Of a stretch of DNA of 64,000 nucleotides, positions 56,663 through 64,000 are shown piece after piece. A program made the translations under genes and the position numbers. Origin of the DNA: Marinilactibacillus piezotolerans (GTDB lineage: Bacteria; Bacillota; Bacilli; Lactobacillales; Carnobacteriaceae_A); the NCBI RefSeq assembly GCF_900169305.1, contig NZ_FWDP01000004.1:434001-498000 (forward strand), in the 5' to 3' direction. Below the pieces are notes generated by a model. The model did not search any database and had not been told where the DNA came from. It worked only from the letters and a program-made list of their open reading frames with translations. Position 1 is the first letter of the stretch. Every line of letters starts with the position of its first letter.

Positions 56663-57125
56663 GTCCATACTCCTTCAAAATATCTTCTTGCAATGTAAAC
56701 ATTTCTTTTTCTTCGGCTTCGGTCATATGATCATAGCCATTCAAATGAAGCAGTCCATGGACGATCAAAAAGCCTAATTCGCGTTCGAATGAATGACCGT
56801 ATTCTTCAGCCTGTTCTTCTGTTTTGTCGATAGAAACAAATAGATCACCTAATACACGAGGCATATCTAATGCATCATCCAGCTGGATCATCCACTCGAC
56901 ATCTGTGTCGTCTTCCATCGCAAAGCTAATCACATCTGTAGCGTAGTCCTTGTCGCGGTATTCTTTATTGATCGCTTGGATTCTTTCATTATCTACTACC
57001 GTAACAGATAGTTCTGCGTCTGACTCGATATCTAATCTTTTAGCTGCAAATTCTAGAATATCTGTAATGAGTTTTTCAGAAGCCGGGCTCAATCGATTCG
57101 TTTCATCATAAAGTATTATATCCAT
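56652..57125 (-). CDS. ybeY: Endoribonuclease YbeY
   Basis: 157 residues. Single-strand endoribonuclease that matures rRNA ends and acts in ribosome quality control. The zinc motif is intact: three His in [12 protein letters not shown] (about 122-133), with the strand [13 protein letters not shown] and VLGDLFVS. Its start shares its first base with the phoH stop (TAATG). Confidence 0.96.
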   Translation of the reverse strand: MDIILYDETNRLSPASEKLITDILEFAAKRLDIESDAELSVTVVDNERIQAINKEYRDKDYATDVISFAMEDDTDVEWMIQLDDALDMPRVLGDLFVSIDKTEEQAEEYGHSFERELGFLIVHGLLHLNGYDHMTEAEEKEMFTLQEDILKEYGLER

Positions 57126-58096
57126 TATTTAGTCAAATCCGTTTCTTTTTCATAAGCTTTGATGACTTTAGAGACGAGCGGGTGTCTAATGACATCTTCC
57201 GCTTCAAAGTGGACATGTCCTATGCCGGTTACACCATTTAAAATCTTTTCAGCATGGATCAGTCCGCTGCGTGTTCCATTAGGAAGATCTATTTGCGTCT
57301 TGTCTCCGTTGATAATCATTTTCGAACCAAAACCGAGACGAGTCAAAAACATTTTCATTTGCTGAACGGTTGTATTCTGTGCTTCATCTAAAATGACAAA
57401 GGCATCATCCAGTGTTCTGCCGCGCATATAGGCCAATGGTGCAACTTCAATGATTTCTCTATCCATTAAACGGTTGGTATGCTCAGTTCCGAATATGTTG
57501 TACAGCGCATCATAAAGAGGTCTCAAATAAGGATCTACCTTTTCTTTCAGATCACCCGGCAAGAAACCCAGCTTTTCTCCAGCTTCCACTGCAGGACGCG
57601 TTAAAATAATTCTTTTGACTTCTCCGCGGCGCATAGCTGCAACTGCCAGTGCCACTGCAACATAGGTTTTTCCTGTACCAGCAGGACCGATCCCTAATAC
57701 AATATCATTGTTTTTTACTGAGTGGACATAGTTTCTTTGTCCGACATTCTTGATTCTGATCGGCCGTCCATCTCTATCTTTACCAATTTCTTCTTCATAC
57801 ATTTTAATAAACTGGGAGAGTTTTCCTTGTTGGGCCATTCTCACAGCTGAGAGGACATCAGAGCGCTTCAGTCTGCTTCCACGATCGATCAAGTTCTCTA
57901 ATTCACCTAGAATCCCATCTGTTTTTTCAACAGCATCTGCGTCTCCAAGAATCTCTACTTGGCTGCCGCGGTTGTTGATGGCTACAGATAGTTCTTCCTC
58001 CAACAACTTAAGATGATTGTTTTGTGCACCGAATAGCGCAATCGCTTTTTCTGAATCATCAAAGATGTGAACTTTTTTTTGTGCATTGTCAGTCAA
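57125..58096 (-). CDS. PhoH-like ATPase
   Basis: 323 residues. Cytoplasmic ATPase with Walker [15 protein letters not shown] (about 138-151) and Walker [13 protein letters not shown] (about 230-241); it belongs to the PhoH family, which is generally found with YbeY and implicated in RNA processing. TTG start codon at 58096, AAGGAG upstream. First gene of the phoH-ybeY-dgkA-cdd-era-recO cluster. Confidence 0.92.
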   Translation of the reverse strand: MTDNAQKKVHIFDDSEKAIALFGAQNNHLKLLEEELSVAINNRGSQVEILGDADAVEKTDGILGELENLIDRGSRLKRSDVLSAVRMAQQGKLSQFIKMYEEEIGKDRDGRPIRIKNVGQRNYVHSVKNNDIVLGIGPAGTGKTYVAVALAVAAMRRGEVKRIILTRPAVEAGEKLGFLPGDLKEKVDPYLRPLYDALYNIFGTEHTNRLMDREIIEVAPLAYMRGRTLDDAFVILDEAQNTTVQQMKMFLTRLGFGSKMIINGDKTQIDLPNGTRSGLIHAEKILNGVTGIGHVHFEAEDVIRHPLVSKVIKAYEKETDLTK

Positions 58097-58265
58097 ACAA
58101 ATGCCAACTCCTTCGAATAGTTAAATAGAATACTTCTCTCAAATGATAGCATAAATACTGGCTAATCTCTACGAATTAAAGCAATATAATAGGGTTTATC
58201 TAGTTAAACACAGTGTAAACGGTCTGTTTTCCATGTTTCAGTTCAACCAGCAGCAAAAACAGAAC

Positions 58266-58304
58266 AAAAAAGAGGCAGTGAGACACATGGTCTCAGCTCC
58301 CTCT
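58266..58304 (-). terminator. Terminator after yqeY
   Basis: Two-part stem (AGAGG/CCTCT and TGAGAC/GTCTCA) followed on the minus strand by TTTTTT, ending the rpsU-yqeY unit. Confidence 0.85.
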
Positions 58305-58313
58305 AAACAGTGG

Positions 58314-58760
58314 TTATTGACTTAATTCTTTTTTTACAATTGAACTGACAAGACTGCCATCTGCTTTGCCTTTAACTTTAGGCAAGACAGCACCCATGAC
58401 TTTTCCCATATCTTTCATAGAATCTGCACCGGTTTGTTCAATCGCATCGTGAACAATTTGAGTTACTTCATCTTCAGATAATTGTTCAGGAAGATAACGA
58501 TCAACGATAGATAATTCTTTTTCAAGTTTTTCTACCAGGTCTTCACGACCTGCTGCTTTAAACTCGTTCAGAGACTCTACTCGCTGCTTTTTCTCACGAG
58601 ATAATACAGTCAACTCTTCATCTTCTGTTAATTCTTCCCCTTTGTTGATTTGTTCAAGCTGCAGGGCAGATTTCAGCATACGAATCGTTGTCAGATTTTC
58701 GCGATCTTTCGCTTTCATCGCTGTCTTCATATCTTGATTTAATTCTTCTAACATCGTCAA
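58314..58760 (-). CDS. yqeY: GatB/YqeY domain-containing protein
   Basis: 148 residues. The YqeY family shares the tail domain of GatB and is thought to bind tRNA; function is unresolved. TTG at 58760 is preceded by AAGGTG 6 bases away and gives MTMLEELNQDMKTAMKAKD, matching family N-termini; the longer and the ATG starts fit the ribosome site less well. It follows rpsU by about 60 bases, as in Bacillus. Confidence 0.88.
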   Translation of the reverse strand: MTMLEELNQDMKTAMKAKDRENLTTIRMLKSALQLEQINKGEELTEDEELTVLSREKKQRVESLNEFKAAGREDLVEKLEKELSIVDRYLPEQLSEDEVTQIVHDAIEQTGADSMKDMGKVMGAVLPKVKGKADGSLVSSIVKKELSQ

Positions 58761-58821
58761 ATGGTTCACCTTCTTCAAAGAAAAGTGGTAAAAATCAGAA
58801 AGCATTCCACATTACTGTAAA

Positions 58822-59004
58822 TTAAAATTTACGAGTTTTGCGTTTTCTTGCTTCCTCAGATTTCTTTTTACGTTTCACACTTGGCTTTTCATAGTATTCA
58901 CGTTTACGGGCTTCTTTTAAAGTGCCAGTTTTAGAAACGGAACGTTTGAAGCGACGAAGAGCATCATCAAGATTCTCGCCTTTCTTGACATCTGTTTTAG
59001 TCAT
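58822..59004 (-). CDS. rpsU: 30S ribosomal protein S21
   Basis: 60 residues. [19 protein letters not shown] then [16 protein letters not shown] is the classic bS21 sequence; the C-terminus is very basic. Involved in initiation-competent 30S. Promoter TTGACG/TATAAT (spacer 17) lies about 140 bases upstream. Confidence 0.96.
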   Translation of the reverse strand: MTKTDVKKGENLDDALRRFKRSVSKTGTLKEARKREYYEKPSVKRKKKSEEARKRKTRKF

Positions 59005-59142
59005 CGTTCTTCCCCTCCCCTCGTACGTTCAGGGCGTTCCATTTGTTTCATCAGTTGATTACTCACAATTGGTCTTCCCTATCAATAAATGATGTAACTG
59101 ATTTCATATACAAAACCAATGTATAAAAAACAGTTCTTGCTC

Positions 59143-59171
59143 ATTATATACAATCCTTATTTTTACGTCAA
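59143..59171 (-). promoter_or_regulatory. Promoter of rpsU-yqeY
   Basis: Minus strand TTGACG (59166-59171), exact 17-bp spacer, TATAAT (59143-59148). Confidence 0.7.
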
Positions 59172-59226
59172 CAGCAAATGGCAAAAAAAAGCACATTTCA
59201 AAAATTTTAACGTTTAAACAGATTGA

Positions 59227-59652
59227 TCAGCTGGCTATAGAGCAAGTTTCGCATAAGCCAAACAATTCAAATCTATGGGCAGTTACTTGACATCCAGGCA
59301 GTTGACTTGAAAACATGTCAATTGGACAATCTTCTAACCCAATCGTTTTTCCACATTCTGTACAGATGAAATGGTGATGGTGGTGTCCATGCAGTTCGCA
59401 GCTGAATCGGAATAATTTTTCTCCATTGAGTTCCGTTTCTTCTACAACAGAAAGATCAACAAAAGTATTTAGATTTCTGTAAATGGTATCAGGACTAATA
59501 CCAGGGAATAAGGGTTTTAATGAGTTTTGTACTTCTTTCGCTGTCATATATTTATCTTGATTATATAACAATTCTAATATTTTCTGACGTTTACCAGTTG
59601 TTTTATATCCATTATTTTTTAAAGTGATTACAGCTTGTTCAAAAGCAGTCAA
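59227..59652 (-). CDS. Fur family metal-responsive regulator
   Basis: 141 residues. N-terminal winged helix (about 1-80, KTTGKRQKILELLYNQDKYMTAKEVQNSL, ISPDTIYRNLNTFVDL) and C-terminal dimerisation/metal domain with HGHHHHHFICTECGKTIGLEDCP and GLCETC; the four Cys form a structural zinc site and the His cluster a regulatory site. Zur- or Fur-type cannot be told apart with certainty; the two CxxC pairs and His run suggest Zur-like. TTG start with AAGGAAG 8 bases upstream. It is divergent from ppsR. Confidence 0.85.
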   Translation of the reverse strand: MTAFEQAVITLKNNGYKTTGKRQKILELLYNQDKYMTAKEVQNSLKPLFPGISPDTIYRNLNTFVDLSVVEETELNGEKLFRFSCELHGHHHHHFICTECGKTIGLEDCPIDMFSSQLPGCQVTAHRFELFGLCETCSIAS

Positions 59653-59785
59653 ACAGATCGCTTCCTTTAAATTAGTTTATTATATAATAGCGGAGATGGT
59701 TTGAAATATCAAGATGTCCTTGTTGCTTCCCTTCTATTGCTTCCTTTAGTATACTTATGAGATAAAATAGAAAGGATGAACAGCT

Positions 59786-60598
59786 TTGACTGATGACTCA
59801 CTATCCATTTACGTATTATCAGATTCTGTTGGGGGAACAGCTAGTAATATCACTAACGCAGCTCTTTCTCAGTTTCCTGACGTGCAATGTAATTTTAAGA
59901 TTTTCTCGTTTATCAGAGAAAAAGACCAGTTGATGTGTATTTTGAAAAAAGCCCAAGAAGCAAATGCCGTCATTTTGCACACTTTTGTTGAAAAAGAACT
60001 GATCAGTACGATTCATGACTTTTGTTTTGAACATGAACTTACTTGCTTTGATATATTGAATCCCATCATTAAAGAAATCCGTGCAAGAACTAATATTGAA
60101 CCACAATTCAAGCCTGGTGCCATGCATAAACTAGATGAAGACTACTTTGACAGAATCGGTGCTATGGAATTTGCAGTCACTTATGATGATGGTAAAGATC
60201 CTAAAGGCTTTTTAGAAGCGGATATCGTGATTTTAGGGATCTCTAGGACCTCTAAAACTCCCCTCAGCATTTACTTGGCTAATCAAAATTATAAGGTAGC
60301 CAACCTCCCGCTGATGCCCGAATCAGAAATTCCAAAAGAACTCTGGCAAGTCGATCCGAAGAAAATCGTTGGATTGACAAATGATGAAAGTAAACTTTCC
60401 AGCATTCGCAAAGAACGAATGATTTCTTACGGAATGAATCCTGACACCCCCTACTCCAGCAAAGAGCGCATTCAAAAGGAAATCAAATACGCAGAAGATC
60501 TTTATAAAAAGCTCGGTTGTCAGATCATCAATGTCTCTAATAAATCAATTGAAGAAACAGCAGCAATTATTGTCAATTCATTTGCCGCTCAAATCTGA
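59786..60598 (+). CDS. ppsR: Pyruvate, phosphate dikinase regulatory protein (PpsR/PDRP family)
   Basis: 270 residues, DUF299 family of bifunctional Ser/Thr kinases and pyrophosphorylases that switch PPDK or PEP synthase. Features: YVLSDSVGGTASNI at the start, P-loop-like GISRTSKTPLS (about 151-161), KVANLPLMPE, GLTNDESKLSSIRKER. TTG start with AAAGGAT 8 bases upstream. No PPDK gene is in the window; in other Bacilli the gene lies near glyS, so relocation is possible. Confidence 0.88.
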   Translation: MTDDSLSIYVLSDSVGGTASNITNAALSQFPDVQCNFKIFSFIREKDQLMCILKKAQEANAVILHTFVEKELISTIHDFCFEHELTCFDILNPIIKEIRARTNIEPQFKPGAMHKLDEDYFDRIGAMEFAVTYDDGKDPKGFLEADIVILGISRTSKTPLSIYLANQNYKVANLPLMPESEIPKELWQVDPKKIVGLTNDESKLSSIRKERMISYGMNPDTPYSSKERIQKEIKYAEDLYKKLGCQIINVSNKSIEETAAIIVNSFAAQI

Positions 60599-60607
60599 CC
60601 ACTTGTT

Positions 60608-60743
60608 AAACGAGGCTGGGACATGAGTTTCAAAGGAACGTTATTTCGTAAAAATACACAAGCAGAAAATCCATCAAATCAAGGATTGAATATCCATGGT
60701 TTGATGGGTTTTCTTTTTAGCTAGTTTTATCCCTGCCTTGTTT
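60608..60743. repeat. Long composite hairpin / terminator repeat
   Basis: Nested inverted repeats fill the ppsR-MFS gap: an outer pair AAACGAGGCTGGGA (60608-60621) / TCCCTGCCTTGTTT (60730-60743), and an inner 18-bp pair with two G-U positions (60664-60681 / 60697-60714) followed by TTTTTAG on the plus strand. The inner stem can terminate ppsR. The GAGGCTGGGACAT core looks like a dispersed element seen in several Lactobacillales genomes (recollection, unverified). Confidence 0.6.
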
Positions 60744-60749
60744 TAATAT

Positions 60750-62228
60750 TTAGTCTTTAGATTGTGGGTTTTCCTTGAATATCAAGCTGAGTATAAATGA
60801 TGCAAAGGCTAAAACGACAACCATAAAGAATCCTCCTCTGATTCCACTGATCGAAATTGCCGTTTGCACCCCTTCTGTTTCGGCAGTAAACGACTGAGGC
60901 GAAGCAGTGAAAGACGAAACGACCGACATAGCAGCAAATACTAAGGTGATCGCAAAGCTTGAACCTACTTGGCGAGCTGTCTGGCGGGCTGGAGTCGCAT
61001 GACTCATTTCCTCATCTGGGATAACATTCATTCCAGCAGTAGTAACAGCAATGTTGAACAGTCCAAATCCCAGCGTAACAAGCAGATACATTCCGATAAT
61101 GGTCCAGATTGGTGTGTCCATCGTAACCAGCAGTAATGACAACGTACCTAAAAACATGATAAAAGTTCCGACGACTCCCAGCTTGGCAATACCGATTCGA
61201 TCATACAGCCTTCCAGATACTGGTGAAAGAAATGCTTTTAACAATCCGCCTGGCATAACGATCAATCCAGAAATCATTGCAGAACGTCCTAGAACGCCCT
61301 GGACGTACATTGGCATAATATTTGTGATACCGCTGTTGACCATCAATCCAAGCATGCTGATCATTACAGCAATCGCAAAAAATCGATTTCGGAATAAACT
61401 GACATCCAGCATAGGCTCTTCTAACTTCAGATTTCTCCGAATGAACAAGACGATAAAGAGACATCCGAACAGTGACATGAACCAGGCGGCAACCGAATCC
61501 AGTCCTTCTGTTCCTACTACAGATAACCCGTACAATAAACTCCCGAATCCTATTAAAGAATAGCGGATAGATTTCCAGTCCAAGGTGGGATCTTTCAGCG
61601 GCAGAACATCTGCTAGTATAAAATGGGTAAATGGAATGACGATCATTGATCCGATGAATAAAAAATAATAAATGAAATGCCATGAAAAAGCATCGACCAC
61701 GAAACCGCCAAGCACCGGACCGATTGTGGGACCGATTCCTAAAACAATGCCCATTAGACCTAATACGCTTCCTCTTTTCTCAACAGGAGTGATGGTGAGC
61801 AGGATCGTTTGCATTAGAGGAATAATCATCCCTGCACCTACACCCTGCAGCAAAGCTCCTGTCATAACAAATCCGAAGTGAATACCAGAACCAGCGATTA
61901 ATGATCCAGTTCCAAATAAGATCATCATCAGGATAAAAAGGTTCCTTGAACGGAATTTATTCATTGCAAAGGCCGTTATAGGAACCATAATTCCTTTGAC
62001 TAAGGTGTAACCCGAGATGGTCCATTGTCCAATGGATGGAGAAACATTTAGTGATTCGATCATAGTAGGAAGTGCTGTTTTGATAGCGGTCTGATTGAAA
62101 ATGACCATTAAGGCACCGGCAAACAGCACAGCGTAGGTTTGCCAGTATGGAATAGAGCCGCTATCTCTTTTGTCTAGTTGATCTTTTGCTTTAATCGTAA
62201 TTTTTTGAGGTATTTGCGTTAAAATCAC
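60750..62228 (-). CDS. MFS drug exporter, DHA2 (EmrB/QacA-like) family
   Basis: 492 residues with about 14 transmembrane helices. Characteristic segments: FNQTAIKTALPTMIESLNVSPSIGQWTISGYTL near the start (motif with TALP), PLMQTILLTITPVEKRGSVLGLMG and GPTIGPVLGGFVVDAFSWHFIYY (about 150-190), the antiporter motif C region. Likely proton-driven export of amphipathic toxicants or drugs. GTG start; AAAGGAG is 13 bases upstream, a long spacing that may lower translation. Confidence 0.88.
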   Translation of the reverse strand: MILTQIPQKITIKAKDQLDKRDSGSIPYWQTYAVLFAGALMVIFNQTAIKTALPTMIESLNVSPSIGQWTISGYTLVKGIMVPITAFAMNKFRSRNLFILMMILFGTGSLIAGSGIHFGFVMTGALLQGVGAGMIIPLMQTILLTITPVEKRGSVLGLMGIVLGIGPTIGPVLGGFVVDAFSWHFIYYFLFIGSMIVIPFTHFILADVLPLKDPTLDWKSIRYSLIGFGSLLYGLSVVGTEGLDSVAAWFMSLFGCLFIVLFIRRNLKLEEPMLDVSLFRNRFFAIAVMISMLGLMVNSGITNIMPMYVQGVLGRSAMISGLIVMPGGLLKAFLSPVSGRLYDRIGIAKLGVVGTFIMFLGTLSLLLVTMDTPIWTIIGMYLLVTLGFGLFNIAVTTAGMNVIPDEEMSHATPARQTARQVGSSFAITLVFAAMSVVSSFTASPQSFTAETEGVQTAISISGIRGGFFMVVVLAFASFILSLIFKENPQSKD

Positions 62229-62273
62229 GCCGAAGATTCGACTCCTTTTATTTTAGGATTGGCTAGATACAAT

Positions 62274-62302
62274 AAAAAAGGAAATCATTTTTAATGATTT
62301 CC
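62274..62302 (-). terminator. Terminator after the rhodanese-like gene
   Basis: 10-bp perfect stem (GGAAATCATT / AATGATTTCC) with loop TTT, followed on the minus strand by TTTTTTATT. Confidence 0.85.
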
Positions 62303-62398
62303 AGTACAACTTTATAACTATATCCTATTAGTCTATTGAACGCCATTCTTGACGTCAATAGTTAATGCTTAATACTGTTTAAAATTATCAGTTATATT

Positions 62399-62806
62399 TT
62401 AAACAATTTTTTTACGTTTGATTTTTCCATCCCAATCTGCGTATCCGCCTTTTAAGATATAAAGATCTTTATAGCCTTCTTTTTTTAAGACGATAGCTGC
62501 TCTTCCGCTTAAGGCTTTTTTTTCATCGTATAAATATATAGGCTGATCTTTTCTAAGCTCGTTGGCTCTCTGTTTCATCTGCAGATAAGGTATGTTTCTG
62601 GCACCCAAGATATGACCAGCATCAAATTCGTCTTTCCCTCTTACATCAACAATTTGTGAACGACGCATATTCTGCTTGAACTCTTCTTTAGAAACCACTG
62701 AAGCGGCATTCTTTCTTCTAAAGTATTGAATAAGTTCCCATATTGCCCATCCTATAATCGCAATCCATAAAATAAATGTTATTAAAGTAAATCCATCCAA
62801 ATTCAT
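62399..62806 (-). CDS. Rhodanese-like domain membrane protein lacking the catalytic Cys
   Basis: 135 residues: one N-terminal transmembrane helix (about 7-26) and a cytoplasmic rhodanese-like domain (about 45-130). Motifs VDVRGKDEFDAGHILGARNIPY and LYILKGGYADWDGK are clear, but the active-site loop reads YDEKKALSGRA where active enzymes have a cysteine, and the whole protein has no Cys. It is therefore likely to bind a ligand or partner rather than transfer sulfur. Upstream is the YqgU-like lipoprotein gene, 65 bases away. Confidence 0.85.
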   Translation of the reverse strand: MNLDGFTLITFILWIAIIGWAIWELIQYFRRKNAASVVSKEEFKQNMRRSQIVDVRGKDEFDAGHILGARNIPYLQMKQRANELRKDQPIYLYDEKKALSGRAAIVLKKEGYKDLYILKGGYADWDGKIKRKKIV

Positions 62807-62871
62807 ACTTCCTCTCTATCTTAATCACTTATACAGTTTACCTTAATAAACCGTTTTTTTCTAGTACTGAT

Positions 62872-63999
62872 TTAAGTTGATTCAGAAACGAGTGTATGAA
62901 TTTCTGATTGATCATTCAAATCAATGACTTGCTCGTACTGCCATCCATAAAGGATATATCTCTCGGATGGAGATAAAGCAATAGGTGCATTTTCCGGTAA
63001 ATCAATCACCTTTTCCATTGATTTATCTGCAAAATTTAAGATATATAATGAGAAAGATCCAAGATTTTGACTCAGGTCAACGGGTTCATCAGGGATAGAG
63101 CCCACGATCATTCCATCTCTTTGACTTTGTGACAAATAAGGAAGCTGAAGTCGATCACCCATCTGCACTTTAGGAATCGTCAGCGCGCCTTGAGAAACTA
63201 AAAAAGGATATTCTTTCATCAGATGAACTTCATCGTCGTTAATGTCTGATTCGCTGAGCGTAATGACTGTATCTTGATGAAGAAAGAAATTCAGCGTTTC
63301 AGGGTTAAGCTTTTGTTCCGATTCTTCTGAACGTATATCACCAATATAAAATCCGTTATCCTCCTCATTCATATAGAGAAACAAGTTAGAGGAATACCAT
63401 TTCGGTTCAATCGCCGAAACAGAAGCAGAAGTGATTTCATTGCTTTGGAGATTCCATGTCTTAACCTCTGCAGTCTCTACAGCAGTTTCCGAGTCCATAT
63501 TAAAATACGATAAAAATAGCAGATCTTCATTCACATGATTCCAATCCACATTGATATAACCAGAATATTCAAGCGGAGTTCTTCTGACTTCTTCTCCCTC
63601 TTGATCGATGACTGCTGCTTCCATGGTCTGGTTGGAACCTTCTTGTAAGAAAACCTTATCTGCCTGCGGGCTGATTTGAATTGTAAGAATAAAGTTGTCT
63701 GTAGAATAGATTTCATGTCGTTCACCGCTGCGAATATTCATTCTGACCAACTGCTGCGTTTCTTGATCGCCAAGGTGAACGAGAACTTCTTCTTCTCCGA
63801 TCCAGCCAACAATTTTTTGAAGAACTTCTTTTGACTGATCAATTTGAGTAAACGGCTGTTCAGGTTCCTCAACCTGATCCGGTGCAGAGGGTTTTTCTGG
63901 TTGACTAGAAAAACTGCAGGCAGACATAAAGAGGGTGCTCAGCAGCACAAGAAACAGACTATTGACCCATAGCTTATTTCTATTATGCAAACTGACCAC
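62872..63999 (-). CDS. YqgU-like lipoprotein (start near or beyond window edge)
   Basis: 375 residues in this window. N-terminal signal peptide with lipobox FMSAC (Cys about 28), then a Pro/Glu-rich spacer and repeated short strands (for example VGWIGEEEVLVHL, VFLQEGSNQTMEAAV) that look like a beta-propeller, as in YqgU. The GTG at 63999 is the last possible in-window start; a start beyond the edge cannot be excluded. Function unknown; likely a surface protein. Confidence 0.7.
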   Translation of the reverse strand: MVSLHNRNKLWVNSLFLVLLSTLFMSACSFSSQPEKPSAPDQVEEPEQPFTQIDQSKEVLQKIVGWIGEEEVLVHLGDQETQQLVRMNIRSGERHEIYSTDNFILTIQISPQADKVFLQEGSNQTMEAAVIDQEGEEVRRTPLEYSGYINVDWNHVNEDLLFLSYFNMDSETAVETAEVKTWNLQSNEITSASVSAIEPKWYSSNLFLYMNEEDNGFYIGDIRSEESEQKLNPETLNFFLHQDTVITLSESDINDDEVHLMKEYPFLVSQGALTIPKVQMGDRLQLPYLSQSQRDGMIVGSIPDEPVDLSQNLGSFSLYILNFADKSMEKVIDLPENAPIALSPSERYILYGWQYEQVIDLNDQSEIHTLVSEST

Positions 64000-64000
64000 C

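Noticed and set aside
61051-61563. 170-codon plus-strand ORF inside the MFS gene
   Set aside because: Antisense shadow of a hydrophobic protein; no ribosome-binding site and no coherent domain.

Overview
This 64 kb window is a compact, gene-dense stretch of a low-GC Gram-positive chromosome. It carries Shine-Dalgarno-led genes, intrinsic terminators, a glycine T-box, RexAB-type recombination nucleases, NiaR/NiaX, a cellobiose PTS and many ECF, YkyA, YrrS and YqeY-type Bacilli families. Gene content and order fit a lactic acid bacterium (Lactobacillales), most likely of the Carnobacteriaceae/Aerococcaceae type; the genus is inference. I saw no rRNA, tRNA, CRISPR array, insertion sequence, prophage or plasmid module. 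Nearly everything is on the minus strand; the exceptions are a DUF898-like gene, rqcH, a three-gene envelope operon and ppsR.

Layout. 1-2.4 kb: a SatD-family gene with a DUF3307-like membrane gene (cut by the window edge), behind a promoter buried in a perfect 21-bp-arm palindrome, then OsmC and a hypothetical protein. 3.1-6.2 kb: rpsP-khpA-rimM-trmD-rplS with its own promoters and leaders, and a LURP-one-like gene. 6.3-14.5 kb: rnc-smc-HAD phosphatase-ftsY-ylxM-ffh, linking signal recognition particle targeting, chromosome condensation and RNase III. 14.7-20.3 kb: a beta-glucoside/cellobiose PTS operon (EIIB, EIIC, EIIA, GH1 6-phospho-beta-glucosidase, LicR-like PRD activator) with a cre-like site. 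20.3-25.1 kb: a DUF697 GTPase, a YrrS-like membrane protein, a zinc alcohol dehydrogenase, and a MarR regulator with an ECF vitamin transporter S component.

25.3-32.1 kb: rqcH (plus strand) converging on lspA-rluD-pyrR, then a plus-strand operon of YkyA-like lipoprotein, NodB-type deacetylase lipoprotein and a DUF4015 putative glycoside hydrolase. 32.1-43.5 kb: rexB-rexA, pepT, trmK-nif3-like and rplY. 43.7-53.3 kb: dnaG-rpoD, niaR-niaX, an ABC exporter, and glyQ-glyS under a T-box. 53.3-59.1 kb: phoH-ybeY-dgkA-cdd-era-recO in the classical Bacilli order, a small membrane gene pair, and rpsU-yqeY. 59.2-64 kb: a Fur-family regulator divergent from ppsR, an MFS exporter, a cysteine-less rhodanese-like protein and a YqgU-like lipoprotein reaching the window edge.

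Most of the window is conserved core. The parts that most deserve follow-up are the SatD/DUF3307 unit (SatD reads like a class III cyclase-fold domain joined to a C-terminal helix-turn-helix, behind a palindromic promoter), the deacetylase/DUF4015 pair (which resembles a split PgaB), the tandem-repeat promoter of the MarR/ECF unit, a missed 43-residue membrane ORF, and a long composite hairpin repeat near 60.6 kb. Several start codons were moved from the longest reading frame on ribosome-binding-site evidence; TTG starts are frequent.
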